Shown: positions 34,610 to 43,189 of the stretch, in pieces | Layout: every line of letters starts with the position of its first letter | Numbering within the stretch: the stretch's first letter is position 1 | Assembly (NCBI RefSeq): GCF_014205155.1 | Contig: NZ_JACHMX010000001.1 | Location: 9,161,931-9,225,930 of the forward strand | DNA length: 64,000 bases | Origin: Amycolatopsis umgeniensis | GTDB taxonomy: Bacteria > Actinomycetota > Actinomycetes > Mycobacteriales > Pseudonocardiaceae | Direction: 5' to 3' | Notes under the pieces: model-generated | Databases searched by the model: none | What the model was told of the DNA's origin: nothing | What the model saw: the letters and a program-made list of their open reading frames with translations, nothing else | Translations under genes and position numbers: made by a program

Positions 34610-35305
34610 CGGAGCATGCTCGCCCGCGTCGGCCGGGGTCAATCGAGGGGCGAAAGTCTGCCCTTTGGGGAACCAGGCCCATTGCCGGGCGCGCGCGAGC
34701 CCTCGACCCGGGAGTTCTGTCCTCTTGGGATTCGGCTTTTAATACAATGCAGCGCGTTTTATAAAAGGAATAATCGCGATTGTTCGGATGGATTCGTCCG
34801 GATCTCGGGAAATGCTACTGAGAGGAAAGGCAAAGGGTGACGTATCGGGTCGCTCGCCCGTGCCGGTTTCGCGACATCGGGCTGGTGGCGAGGACGTTGA
34901 ACGTCCCGATTCTTCCCCGCTCGCCCACACCAGCACCCGGCACGAGCCCCGCGGGCTCACCGAGACGACATCCGGTTCCAGCGGGTAGGCAAGTACCGGT
35001 CTGCCGCTGCGACCACGAACACTCCGCGTGATCATCGAGGCCGGACTTTTCGCCGCCACCCATCGAACGGACGCATCGAATGCCACACAGAGTGTGTTTC
35101 GCCCAGTGTTACCGAATTCGCTGTTTCGCCCTGATCGAGTGAAATACCCGGAGGCGCCTGACCTGCGAAAACGTTGGAAAACCCCAGGCAGATTCGGTCT
35201 GATCACCTATCGTGTTCGTTGATTAACGCACTGCCTGACTGTTAGAGATGTCCATTCCGGATTCACATCCCGTTGCGGATCACTCTGCGCAAGGACAGGC
35301 ACTGA
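34610..35305. other. intergenic region upstream of the giant operon and the L,D-transpeptidase gene
   Basis: Nearly 700 bases with no supported gene, between divergent transcription units. Bases 34735-34790 are distinctly AT-rich for this genome and hold the perfect palindrome TTTTATAAAA (34757-34766); this is the most likely promoter area for the minus-strand operon, about 150 bases upstream of its first start. Bases 34815-34906 resemble the repeat element at 10872. The right part leads to the transpeptidase gene, with AGGACAGG as its ribosome site. Confidence 0.5.
34815..34909 (+). repeat. second, degenerate copy of the 10872 intergenic element (left end)
   Basis: CTACTGAGAGGAAAGGCAAA at 34815-34834 matches the left end at 10872-10891 in 18 of 20 bases. 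About 55 bases on, TTTCGCGACATC and then GGAC-5-ACGTCCCGA (34892-34909) correspond to the loop side of palindrome copy 1, and 34892-34906 is itself a palindrome (GGACGT, TGA, ACGTCC). The long arms and the right end are not recognisable, so this is a decayed or partial copy. Confidence 0.45.
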
Positions 35306-36124
35306 ATGACCGAACAGCAGACCTCTTGCGGTGGCGCACGCCCTCGTGCGGTTCATGCGCTCCTCGCCATGGTGCTGGTGGTGCTGCCGCTGTCCGGCTG
35401 CGGCACCGGCACAGGCGGCGCGGCCGAGGCCCCCGTCGCCGCGCTGCCGCCGTCACCCGAGGCCTTGGCCGCACTGCCCGAAGCGAACACCTTCGGCAAG
35501 CTGGAAACCGCACCCGCCGACCCGGCCACCCCGCTCCCCGCCGGCGGTGAAGTGCTGCACCCGACGACGGACGCCGCGGTCTACCGCGCCCCGGGCGCGG
35601 AACCGATCGCCCGGTTGCCGGAGACCCAGATCGGCTCGCCGACGTGGGTTCCGGTGATCGCCCGCCAGGGCGACTGGGCACAGGTGCTGCTGCCGGTACG
35701 GCCCAACGGCGCGACCGGCTGGCTGCACGCCACACCGGAAACCGTCGAATCGGCGCACAACGATTTCCAGGTCACGGTGGACCTCAGCGAGTTCCGCTTG
35801 GAAATCCTCGAAGGAGGCAAGCCGGCCGGCTCGTGGTCCATCGGCACCGGCAGGCCCGAGCACCCCACGCCCACCGGCCGCGCGTTCATCCTCGCCTCGA
35901 TCAAGGAGAGCGTGAACACCTACAGCCCGATCGTGTTGCCGCTGAGCAGCCATTCCGATTCGCACGAAACCTTCGGTGGCGGGCCCGGCACGGTCGGCAT
36001 GCACACCTGGCCGGACGAAAGCTTCGTTCGCAAGGCAACCAGCGACGGTTGCATCCGGGTCACCCGCGAGGCGCTGAACCGCCTCGTGGAGTTGCCGCTC
36101 GGCACCGTCGTGCAGATCACCTGA
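35306..36124 (+). CDS. lipoprotein L,D-transpeptidase (YkuD domain)
   Basis: Cell-wall enzyme that forms 3-3 peptide cross-links in peptidoglycan or attaches proteins to it. 272 aa. The type II signal peptide ends in lipobox LSGC with Cys32 as the lipid-bearing residue. After a Pro/Ala-rich spacer, residues about 85-145 resemble an SH3-like domain (WVPVIARQGDWAQVLLP, GWLHA). The YkuD domain (about 150-272) has all catalytic parts: His233 in GMHTWP and the S246-D-G-C249-I-R motif. It is followed 26 bases later by a secreted protein gene on the same strand, probably co-expressed. Confidence 0.92.
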   Translation: MTEQQTSCGGARPRAVHALLAMVLVVLPLSGCGTGTGGAAEAPVAALPPSPEALAALPEANTFGKLETAPADPATPLPAGGEVLHPTTDAAVYRAPGAEPIARLPETQIGSPTWVPVIARQGDWAQVLLPVRPNGATGWLHATPETVESAHNDFQVTVDLSEFRLEILEGGKPAGSWSIGTGRPEHPTPTGRAFILASIKESVNTYSPIVLPLSSHSDSHETFGGGPGTVGMHTWPDESFVRKATSDGCIRVTREALNRLVELPLGTVVQIT

Positions 36125-36150
36125 TACCCGAAATCATGGAGGTAAGTTCC

Positions 36151-36831
36151 TTGTCCCCTCGTACAACCGGCGTGCTCGCCTGCACGGCCGCGGCCTGTCT
36201 CGTCCTCGCCGCCACTCCCGCCACGGCCGCCCCGGCCGAGTCCGCGTACGCCCTCGCCGCGTCCGGTCTGGTCAAGATCCCCCGCACGCCCGCCGTTTCC
36301 GGGCCAGGCAAGGAATCGCTCGCTTCGGTGGCACTGCCGAACCCTGGCCCGGCACTGATCAGCGCACAGGCGCTGAACGCCGAAGTGAAGCCGGGGCACG
36401 CGAAATCGAGTGTCGTCGGCCTCTCGCTGAACCTCGGCGTTCTGCCCACCGGAGCCGCGCTGCCCGGCCTCAGCGCCGGGGTCGTCAAGTCCGAATGCCG
36501 TGACGGCAAGGGTTCGGTGTCGATCGCGAACCTGAAGGTCGGCGGCAAGACGATCGAACTCGACCAGGTCCCGCCGAACACCACCGTCCCGCTGGCGTCG
36601 CTGCTCGAACTGGTGGTGAACAAGCAGACTCCGAACGCGGACGGCACGCTCACCGTGACCGCCGTGTCGGCCAAGATCCTCGGCAAGACACAGACTCTCG
36701 ACATCGCGTCGTCCACCTGCGCCAAGTCCCCTGGCGACACACCGCCCACGAAGCCCGCCGACAAGCCCCGGCCGGGCGGGAAGGCGCCCAAACCCACCCC
36801 GGTTTCCGCGCACCTCGACGTCACCGGCTGA
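36151..36831 (+). CDS. secreted choice-of-anchor-P-like protein
   Basis: Exported protein of about 226 aa, signal peptide LSPRTTGVLACTAAACLVLAA in part, cut near ATA or TAA. The mature sequence has the strand pattern of the actinobacterial choice-of-anchor P family: VVGLSLNLGVLPTGA, GVVKSECRDGKGSVSIANLKVGG, TTVPLASLLELVVNKQT and LTVTAVSAKILG, with two cysteines likely paired. The C-terminal 30 residues are Pro/Lys-rich (TKPADKPRPGGKAPKPTP), suited to cell-wall contact. The TTG at 36151 has GGAGGT seven bases upstream and is preferred to ATG 36136, which overlaps that site. Downstream is a strong terminator. Confidence 0.78.
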   Translation: MSPRTTGVLACTAAACLVLAATPATAAPAESAYALAASGLVKIPRTPAVSGPGKESLASVALPNPGPALISAQALNAEVKPGHAKSSVVGLSLNLGVLPTGAALPGLSAGVVKSECRDGKGSVSIANLKVGGKTIELDQVPPNTTVPLASLLELVVNKQTPNADGTLTVTAVSAKILGKTQTLDIASSTCAKSPGDTPPTKPADKPRPGGKAPKPTPVSAHLDVTG

Positions 36832-36847
36832 AGTCGGTTGGAAGCCG

Positions 36848-36882
36848 AAGCCCGCCAACGGGTTCACTCCGTTGGCGGGCTT
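36848..36882. terminator. bidirectional terminator overlapping the end of the papain-like gene
   Basis: Perfect 14-bp arms AAGCCCGCCAACGG (36848-36861) and CCGTTGGCGGGCTT (36869-36882) around a 7-base loop, ending in a short T run on the plus strand. It stops the transpeptidase/secreted-protein unit. The stop codon of the convergent gene (36864-36866) lies in the loop, so the last five codons of that gene are part of the stem. Confidence 0.85.
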
Positions 36883-38909
36883 TGCTCCTGCGGTGCCTTC
36901 GAGGCCTGGAGTCCGCGTGCGGGCAGCCGGTTCGCGCCCCAGCTCCGTTCGATGTAGTCGACGATCCGTGTGATGTCCTCGGGAGGCACCTTCTCCTGCT
37001 CCCCGTGTTCGAGCGGGTCGGTGTGGAAGATGTAGAGCCGCGAGGCGAACTGGTCGAACGGCAACGAGGCCTCGCCGAACCGCTCGCCGTTGCCCGCTGT
37101 CGAGACCACGACACCGTCGCCCCAGTCCTGGCCGCTGTCGTTGTTCGGGTTGTAGAAGTACACCCGGGTGACCTCCTGCGGATCGGCGGCGACCCGCAGG
37201 ATGGTGATCGCGTGCCAGCCGACGTAGCGGGCGGCGCTGTCGGTGACGGCGACCCCGGCGGGCTGCGGATGGATCAGCGGCTGTCCCCCGTTGTAGGCCG
37301 GGTGGTAGCTCGCGTGGAACTGCCGCAGGAAGGTGTCGAGCTCGATCAGGTTCCCGGTCTCGACGTCGACGTTGATCCGGAACCCGCGCGCGGTCCACCA
37401 GCCGTGGAACTCGGGATTGACCCAGCGGTGCGGATCGCCGGGCCTGCCGACGCAGCGGCGCCCCATCTCGGCGTAGATCCGGTCCAGATGCGGCACCACG
37501 AGCAGCGAAACCGGGTCCAGGTCCGCCGGCGGGGCGCTCGCGAGGCCGCCGGCGCTGTCGTTCGAGGAGATCCGCTGGCCTTCGAAGTGCATGACGACCT
37601 CGTCGTCCCGCGCCGCCCAGACCACGATCTGCAGCAGGTAGTCCGGGTCGTTGTACGCCCACATCGACAGCGCTCGGGCCGATTGGCAGGTCGGGTTGTC
37701 GCCCTGGCCGACGCCCAGCGGGAGGCCCAGCATCGACAGCACGCCCGCGAGCAGCCGCGCCTCGGGACCGGGCTCGTCGCCGAACACCGTCCTCAGCCGC
37801 TCGCGCGCGGGCTCGGACAGCTCCAGCCCGAGCTGACGCCACAGCGCGGGCACCATCGGCGGCGCGTACAGGATGCCGCGGTCGAGAAGCAGCGCGAGCC
37901 CGTAGACGCACTGGGCGGTCTGCGTGTGCACCGCCACCTCGATCAGCCGGTGGATCAGGTCGCGGTGGCGCAGCAGACTGGTGCGGCCGACATCGGACAG
38001 GCCGAGCGCCTCCCCGAGCAGATAGTCGCTCTTGTGCCGCAGGAACCGCAGCAGCTCGGCGTGATACGGCGAGACCAGCCCGGTGTCGTGCATCGCCCTG
38101 GCGAACCCGGTGGCCTCGTACTGCAGGCCACCGTCGTCCATCGCCTCGAGCCGGGACCGGAAGACCGCGGTGCCCGGATCCTCCCGGCAGGCCTCCGTCG
38201 TGCCGAACAGGGCGCTGATCAGCCGATCGATGCCCTGTCCGGAGGCGTTGCCGAGGTCGACCTCCGGATCCCCGCGGTAGACCGCGATCCGGGTGATCAG
38301 CGACTGCACCTGGTCGACCTGGATCGGCCGCTGGCGCAGGATCCGCCAGATCTCCTCGACCAGCTTGTCCAGCACGCTTTCGTAGCCGATCTCGTCGGCG
38401 ACGTGCCGGAACAGGTCCCTGATCAGCTGCGCTGTCCGGCCCTGCTGGGTCCGCTCGGCCTCGGTGGGCGGGGTGAACAGCAGTTCCAGATTCATCGCGA
38501 GCACCTGGGACAGGAACGCGCGGGCGTCCTCGGCCGACAAGGTCGGATGCGCGTAGTCACCGCGGGCCACGGCGAGGGTGCGCAGCTCGCTGCAGGCCTC
38601 CATCACCACGGTGTCCGTGTCCCCGGCGTGCAGTCCCGGTCCGACCAGCGCCGGGATCAGGATCTCCGGAGTGGCCCAGTCCGTCCCCAGGAACAGTCCC
38701 GCCTCCTCCAGCGCCCGCGCCCTGACCTGGACCGCCCCGGCACCGCCCGGCTGCACCAGCACCCGCCGCAGCGCCTCCAGCATCCGCCGCAGCTTGGTGT
38801 GCTTGCCGAAGTCGCGGGTCTCGGCCATCGCCCTGATCGCGTCGTCCAGCGAGGCCACACGCTTGTCCAGCGTGGTGGTCGCGCCGGGAACATCGCCGTT
38901 CGGTTTCAA
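36864..38909 (-). CDS. papain-like cysteine peptidase/transferase candidate, partner of ATP-grasp protein
   Basis: 681 aa, soluble, not matched to a named family. Residues 1-380 are almost entirely helical, like a repeat or scaffold. The C-terminal part has the order expected for a papain-like fold: Gln402 and Cys408 in GQGDNPTCQSARALSMWA (oxyanion Gln six residues before Cys), His566 in RYVGWHAITILRV and Asn587 in VYFYNPNND. Between them are strands with many His and Trp. The function may be peptide cleavage, amide transfer or deamidation. Start is TTG 38909 with GAGGGA upstream, 39 bases after the ATP-grasp gene, so the pair is one operon. The catalytic assignment is by pattern only. Confidence 0.72.
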   Translation of the reverse strand: MKPNGDVPGATTTLDKRVASLDDAIRAMAETRDFGKHTKLRRMLEALRRVLVQPGGAGAVQVRARALEEAGLFLGTDWATPEILIPALVGPGLHAGDTDTVVMEACSELRTLAVARGDYAHPTLSAEDARAFLSQVLAMNLELLFTPPTEAERTQQGRTAQLIRDLFRHVADEIGYESVLDKLVEEIWRILRQRPIQVDQVQSLITRIAVYRGDPEVDLGNASGQGIDRLISALFGTTEACREDPGTAVFRSRLEAMDDGGLQYEATGFARAMHDTGLVSPYHAELLRFLRHKSDYLLGEALGLSDVGRTSLLRHRDLIHRLIEVAVHTQTAQCVYGLALLLDRGILYAPPMVPALWRQLGLELSEPARERLRTVFGDEPGPEARLLAGVLSMLGLPLGVGQGDNPTCQSARALSMWAYNDPDYLLQIVVWAARDDEVVMHFEGQRISSNDSAGGLASAPPADLDPVSLLVVPHLDRIYAEMGRRCVGRPGDPHRWVNPEFHGWWTARGFRINVDVETGNLIELDTFLRQFHASYHPAYNGGQPLIHPQPAGVAVTDSAARYVGWHAITILRVAADPQEVTRVYFYNPNNDSGQDWGDGVVVSTAGNGERFGEASLPFDQFASRLYIFHTDPLEHGEQEKVPPEDITRIVDYIERSWGANRLPARGLQASKAPQEQSPPTE

Positions 38910-38948
38910 AGGCTTCCCTCGGGTCGGTCTCCTGGTCCGGGGTCGCCC

Positions 38949-40190
38949 TCAGACGTAGAAGTCGAACTCTTCCTGTTGCTTCAGCAGGTCTCGCATCCGA
39001 TAGGAATCTTCGCCGAAGAAGTACAACAGGCCCCAGTGGGTACCGAACGCTGTCCGCTTGGTCACCGTCTCCTCGAGCGGAGCCGACAGGTCGTGTGACT
39101 CGTAGTAGTCGTGATCCTCGGTTTCCGGCGGGATCCGCAGCTCGCTGACCACCCGGCGGCGCGGGTAAACCCCGAAACAGCCCGCGACCCCGGCGGCGTC
39201 TTCGACCTCCCGCGGGAAGAAGGCATCGATCTCTTCCTCGGTCGTCTTCGGGTCGAAAGCCAGCGCCAGCCCCTGGTAGGCATTGAAGCCGTAGGCGCGT
39301 TCGAGCAGCTCGAACACCTTGAAGCCCGGCGGCCGGTAGGCGACCTCGCCGAAGTACATCTCACCGTCGTTCGTGACGAAGTACTCCGGGTGCACGAAGC
39401 CGAACTCGATGTCGAAGGTCTTGATCAGCTTCTCGATCTGCGCGGTGATCTGCGGCCGGTACCGCTCCAGCTCGGGGGTGGCCGGCACGAACACCGAGTA
39501 ACCCAGGGTCACATACTCGGAGATGTTCAGGAACTTGATCTTGCCGTTGTGGATCCACGCCTCGACGGCGAATTCCCAGCCATCGAGATGCGACTCCATC
39601 AGTACCGGGAACTCCTCCTCCGGGATCGCGTCGACGTCGTCGGGGGTGCGGACGATGCGGTGCCCGAGGCAGCCGGCCTTGTCGAAGGCCTTCAGGTGGA
39701 TCGGGTCGTTCGGATCGCCGTCGAGCTTGAGCAGCGTCTGGTTGACGCGCTTCAGGAACCGGATCACGTCGTCGCGGTCGTGGGCCTCCTCGAAGATCCC
39801 GACCCGGATCCCGCCCAGTTGTGCGCGGCGCTTCATCAGGGACTTGTCCCGCAGCAGCATGGCCTGGCCGAACAGGCGCGGGTTGTCCAGCAGCACGGAG
39901 TTGATCGCTCCGGCCCACTCCACGGTTTCCTCGAACAGCGGGATCGCGACGTCGACGCCTTCGCGCTGCAGCGTCTCGGCGATCTCCAGCGAGCGATCGT
40001 TGAGCCGCTCGAAATTCCATGGCAGATAAGGGATATCGTGTTCCACGCAGTACTTCTCGGCCCAGTCCGGCGCCACGACGACGTACCGTCGATCGAACCG
40101 GTCGAGCGCCTCCACGGCGTTCAGGCTCCACCCTAAAAGAGCCACGTACCCTTTGTCTGGATTCTTCGTGGCCGGTTCGGGTCGTGTCAT
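38949..40190 (-). CDS. ATP-grasp carboxylate-amine ligase-like protein
   Basis: 413 aa. Predicted to activate a carboxylate as acyl phosphate and join it to an amine or thiol. The N-terminal part (VALLGWSLNAVEALDRFDRRYVVVAPDW) is a Rossmann-like pre-ATP-grasp domain; RDKSLMKRRAQLGGIRVG starts the A-domain, FPVLMESHLDGWEFAVEAWI supplies the ATP-binding Glu, and GEMYFGEVAYRPPGFKVFELL replaces the usual E-x-N/R-P metal site, keeping Glu. ATG 40190 has GGAGG nine bases upstream. The second gene encodes a papain-like protein, a combination known from amidoligase operons that make and trim peptide bonds. Substrate unknown. Confidence 0.85.
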   Translation of the reverse strand: MTRPEPATKNPDKGYVALLGWSLNAVEALDRFDRRYVVVAPDWAEKYCVEHDIPYLPWNFERLNDRSLEIAETLQREGVDVAIPLFEETVEWAGAINSVLLDNPRLFGQAMLLRDKSLMKRRAQLGGIRVGIFEEAHDRDDVIRFLKRVNQTLLKLDGDPNDPIHLKAFDKAGCLGHRIVRTPDDVDAIPEEEFPVLMESHLDGWEFAVEAWIHNGKIKFLNISEYVTLGYSVFVPATPELERYRPQITAQIEKLIKTFDIEFGFVHPEYFVTNDGEMYFGEVAYRPPGFKVFELLERAYGFNAYQGLALAFDPKTTEEEIDAFFPREVEDAAGVAGCFGVYPRRRVVSELRIPPETEDHDYYESHDLSAPLEETVTKRTAFGTHWGLLYFFGEDSYRMRDLLKQQEEFDFYV

Positions 40191-40429
40191 GGGACCGTTC
40201 CTCCGTGTCGGCGTCGTCAACTCCTCGAGAAGCTCGGGCCGATCAACCGTACCTGGAGAGTGACACCATCCGCTGAATGGATCGCGAGCCCCTTGCCTTG
40301 TCTATCCACAATGGACTATGTGACCCACGTCGCTCCTGGCGGCAAAACGCTTGTCTCATGTGGATGGTCAGAAACTCGGCCGACCGGCTCGCGAGGTCCC
40401 GATCTTCTCGGCCGAATGCCGGGTGGGGG

Positions 40430-40682
40430 CCGCCAGGACCGCGACGGCCTCATCCGGCGCATCCCCGCCGAGCACGATCGACGGGTCACCCTGATCTCCC
40501 TGACCGAGAGCGGCCGGGCGAAGCTCCAGCAGGTGAACTCGGCGCTGTTCGAGACCAACGATCAGGCATTGGAAGGCTTCACCGACGAGGAAGCCGGTCT
40601 CCTCCTGGGCCTGCCGAGAAGGCTTGTCGCCAATCTCGAGGAGAATCCGGCCGACTGCGCACCTGCTCGCCCTATCCAGTAG
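40430..40682 (+). pseudogene. MarR family regulator remnant (C-terminal half)
   Basis: From about 40437 the frame reads DRDGLIRRIPAEHDRRVTLISLTESGRAKL in parts, which is the wing and following helix of a MarR winged helix, then the C-terminal dimerisation helix ending at 40682. The first half, with the N-terminal helix and recognition helix, is missing: upstream the same frame gives no MarR-like sequence, and no ribosome site or credible start is present. It is therefore most likely a truncated gene. It could still yield a short peptide, but not a DNA-binding one. Confidence 0.65.
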
Positions 40683-40737
40683 GGTCTGCGCAAGTTCGCC
40701 ATCGAGCGAATGAAACATCTGACTGGGGAGTCAATAA

Positions 40738-41103
40738 ATGAAGAAGATCGGAGCGGCCGCGATCGTGGCCGGAACGGTACTGGGCACCACGATCGCGGGG
40801 GCCGGCGTGGCCACCGCCGCCGGCGGCGCGGGACCGAAAGAGTGCTTCACGACCACGAGCTGCTCACTCGCGTCGGGGTTCTTCCCCGGCGGGACCATTC
40901 ACGTGGACATCGATGCGATCGGGGCGCCCGGCTCGCCCGACCACTGGTTCAAGTGGACGATCGGCAAGTGTTCGGGCAGCGGATACATCCACGCGCCCGC
41001 CAAGACGGAATCCTGTGTTCTGCCTGCCAGCTACTACACCCTGACCACCAGCGGACTGGAGTACCCGGTGAACTGGCGGATCGGTATTCGCTGGGACCAC
41101 TGA
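40738..41103 (+). CDS. small secreted protein, 121 aa
   Basis: Exported protein of unknown function. ATG 40738 follows CTGGGGAG. The signal peptide KKIGAAAIVAGTVLGTTIAG ends near ATA, residue 27. The mature part of about 94 residues has four cysteines (KECFTTTSC, GKC, ESCVLP), so probably two disulphides, and strands such as GGTIHVDIDAIGAPG, a pattern like other small actinobacterial surface or inhibitor proteins. It stands alone between the MarR remnant and a convergent hypothetical gene. Confidence 0.75.
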   Translation: MKKIGAAAIVAGTVLGTTIAGAGVATAAGGAGPKECFTTTSCSLASGFFPGGTIHVDIDAIGAPGSPDHWFKWTIGKCSGSGYIHAPAKTESCVLPASYYTLTTSGLEYPVNWRIGIRWDH

Positions 41104-41113
41104 TCTCCGCCGC

Positions 41114-41557
41114 CTAAGTGATCCGGGGGCGGGGTGCTCGAAGCCCTCGAGTACCCCGCGCCCGGTAGGCGGCGATCCGGATCCGCAGGCCGCGCAGGTT
41201 GACCAAGTCGAGGGTGAACGCCGAAACCGGCCGATAGCCCGCTGTCGGCTCGCCTGCCCGGCAGGGGCCCGAGAGATAGACGAAATCGTCGTCCGGGTCG
41301 CATCTCGGCTCCGACCAGATCGCGGCGTCCCCGGCCCCGCAGTCCCCACATCGGGCCCGCGCCTGCCAGTAGACCGGCAACTTCATCACCTCGCCGAGCA
41401 CCTTCTCGAAGCCGGCGAGATCGGTCCCGGCGATCGCGAGCCCGTGTCCGCTCCACACCCGCGGCGCCCAGTAGTCGCCGACCGCGGCGTGGGTGACGCA
41501 CGCGATGTCTTCCGACGCGGTGATCGTCCAGCAGGAAACAGTGGTGAGTGTCGGCAT
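41114..41557 (-). CDS. hypothetical cysteine-rich protein, 147 aa
   Basis: Not recognised. ATG 41557 (PTLTTVSCWTITASEDIACVT) has GGAG before it. The protein is soluble; residues about 70-100 carry a tight set of cysteines (ARCGDCGAGDAAIWSEPRCDPDDD, SGPC) that could bind zinc, flanked by WAPRVWSGHGLAI and VYLSGPCRAGEPTAGYRP. No signal peptide. The C-terminus is arginine-rich. It is convergent with the small secreted protein, only ten bases apart, and no operon partner is visible. Confidence 0.6.
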   Translation of the reverse strand: MPTLTTVSCWTITASEDIACVTHAAVGDYWAPRVWSGHGLAIAGTDLAGFEKVLGEVMKLPVYWQARARCGDCGAGDAAIWSEPRCDPDDDFVYLSGPCRAGEPTAGYRPVSAFTLDLVNLRGLRIRIAAYRARGTRGLRAPRPRIT

Positions 41558-41718
41558 GACGGCTCCAGCTGTCGGGCCCCTGGTGCGACACAAGGTAGTG
41601 GATCATGCGGTCGCGGAGGTACCACCGCCGGCACGTCCGGCGTTGCTCCGACTGCGGGCGCCCCGGCAAAGCGCGAGTTCAGCGGCCTACGGCGGGCTCG
41701 AAATCACGCTCTGTTCAT

Positions 41719-42108
41719 TCACTGTTCATCGCCGGATCCGTACGGGCGCGTGAGAATCTCCAGCACGTGACCGTCTGGGTCGTCGAAGTACACGCCTCGG
41801 CCGCCGTCATTGGTGTTGATCTCGCCCTCGCCGCGGTGCCCCGGCCCCGCCCAGTACGGCAGGCCTCCTTCGCGGATCCTTCCGAAGATCGTGTCGAACT
41901 CGTTCTCCTCGACCAAGAACGCATAGTGCTGCCTGGAGAACTCTTCGGTGCTGCGCATGACATCGAGCGAGACTCCGTTGCCGGTCTGGACGACCAGGAA
42001 GGGGCCGAACTCGGCGGGCTCGGGCAGCCCGAGGATCGAGACCAGAAACTCCGCCGTGGCGGCTCGGTCGGTGGCGTTGATGATGGTGTGGTTCAGCTGC
42101 ACTGTCAT
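41719..42108 (-). CDS. VOC (glyoxalase/bleomycin-resistance) family protein
   Basis: 129 aa, the normal size for one pair of beta-alpha-beta-beta-beta units of the vicinal-oxygen-chelate fold. Seen: HTIINATDRAATAEFLVSILGL (first unit with metal-ligand His near residue 7), LDVMRSTEEFSRQHYAFLVEE (second His), GRGVYFDDPDGHVLEILTRP (C-terminal Glu ligand). Members are metal-dependent lyases, dioxygenases or antibiotic-binding proteins; which applies here cannot be told. A single gene, transcribed towards the hypothetical gene at 41114. Confidence 0.88.
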   Translation of the reverse strand: MTVQLNHTIINATDRAATAEFLVSILGLPEPAEFGPFLVVQTGNGVSLDVMRSTEEFSRQHYAFLVEENEFDTIFGRIREGGLPYWAGPGHRGEGEINTNDGGRGVYFDDPDGHVLEILTRPYGSGDEQ

Positions 42109-42208
42109 GGAAAAACCCTAGAATCTCCAGTTCGCTGGAGGTCAACCCTCGTAACACTTCCCGGCCCGTCGCGACCTGAGTACTGCAAGCCGACACGAAG
42201 GGGACGTG

Positions 42209-43186
42209 ATGCGTGCTTTGGTGATGGCCGGTGTGGCCGGTCTGCTGACCCTGACCCTCGCACCGCCTGCGGCGGCCTCCGGCATACCGGAACAGTGGTC
42301 TGCCGGACCGTTCACGGCGCAGGTCGCGGTCATGGCGGGGGACGTCGACGGCGACGGCAAGGACGACCTGGTCAGCTACAACACCTACCTGTACGGGTGC
42401 TACGTGCTGCGGTCGAACGGTTCCGCCTTCCAACCACAGCAGAACTGGGGTGCGGGCAACTTCTTGAGCAGCGGCTTCAACGGTAACGCCAACTTCGTCG
42501 GCGACATGGACAACGACGGCCGGGCCGACGCCATCGCGGTCCGGCGGCCCACGGCTTCGACCCCCCGCGGCATCTTCGTGGCGAGGTCGATCACCGACTA
42601 CTACGGCGTGGAACGCTTCGGAACGCCCGCGCAGTGGCTGAACAACACCATCGCCGGCGACTACGGGAACCTGGCGGCGGACCTGGACGGCGACGGGGAC
42701 ACCGACGTGATCGGCCTGTTCGACGTGGCCACCCTGGCGGCGAGGTCGAACGGCACCACGACGCTCCCGCTGACGGCCTGGGCACCGCCCATCCGCGGTG
42801 AGAAGGCGACCTTGGCGGCGGACGCGACCGGTGACGGCAAGGCCGACCTCATCCTCGTCGACCTGGGCGGCACGAGAGTGGTGCCCGGCACCGCGAACCG
42901 CTGGTTCGACACCCCGGTGTCGTGGTCGACCACTTCTTTCCACGGCAGCAAGAAGACCCTCACCGCGGACATCGACGCCGACGGCGACGCGGACCTCATC
43001 GCCGTCAACGACACCGACGTGCAGGTGATGCGCTCCACCGGTACGAGCTACTCCACGCCGGAACTGTGGTACGCGGGTTCCTTCTTCGGCACCAAAGAGA
43101 CCCTCACTGCCGACGTCGATGGAGATGGCGACGCGGACCTCGTCGCGGTGAACGACAACGACGTCTGGGTACTGCGCTCCCAATAG
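42209..43186 (+). CDS. secreted FG-GAP/VCBS-repeat protein
   Basis: Exported beta-propeller-like protein of 325 aa. The signal peptide (MRALVMAGVAGLLTLTLAPPAAA) is cut near residue 25. At least five FG-GAP/VCBS-type repeats with calcium-binding DxDGDGxxD loops occur: DVDGDGKDD, DMDNDGRAD, DLDGDGDTD, DATGDGKAD, DIDADGDAD and DVDGDGDAD. Such proteins bind ligands or carbohydrates outside the cell; no catalytic domain is present. ATG 42209 is favoured by spacing to AAGGGGA over GTG 42206. Convergent with the sigma-factor gene, only three bases apart. Confidence 0.88.
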   Translation: MRALVMAGVAGLLTLTLAPPAAASGIPEQWSAGPFTAQVAVMAGDVDGDGKDDLVSYNTYLYGCYVLRSNGSAFQPQQNWGAGNFLSSGFNGNANFVGDMDNDGRADAIAVRRPTASTPRGIFVARSITDYYGVERFGTPAQWLNNTIAGDYGNLAADLDGDGDTDVIGLFDVATLAARSNGTTTLPLTAWAPPIRGEKATLAADATGDGKADLILVDLGGTRVVPGTANRWFDTPVSWSTTSFHGSKKTLTADIDADGDADLIAVNDTDVQVMRSTGTSYSTPELWYAGSFFGTKETLTADVDGDGDADLVAVNDNDVWVLRSQ

Positions 43187-43189
43187 GCC

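Noticed and set aside
33266..34840. Plus-strand open frame of 524 codons antisense to the first protease
   Set aside because: Arginine- and glycine-rich shadow typical of high-GC third-position bias; the opposite frame has a complete catalytic triad.
34739..35206. Minus-strand open frame of 155 codons upstream of the giant operon
   Set aside because: Ser/Arg-rich with no domain, covers the repeat copy and AT-rich promoter area; no start signal.
36882..39098. Plus-strand open frame of 738 codons across the papain-like gene
   Set aside because: Low-complexity antisense frame; the minus strand has the coherent protein, ribosome site and operon spacing.
41558..41718. Possible small gene between the 147-aa hypothetical and the VOC gene
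   Set aside because: No open frame with ribosome site and no composition typical of coding sequence; nothing identifiable seen there.
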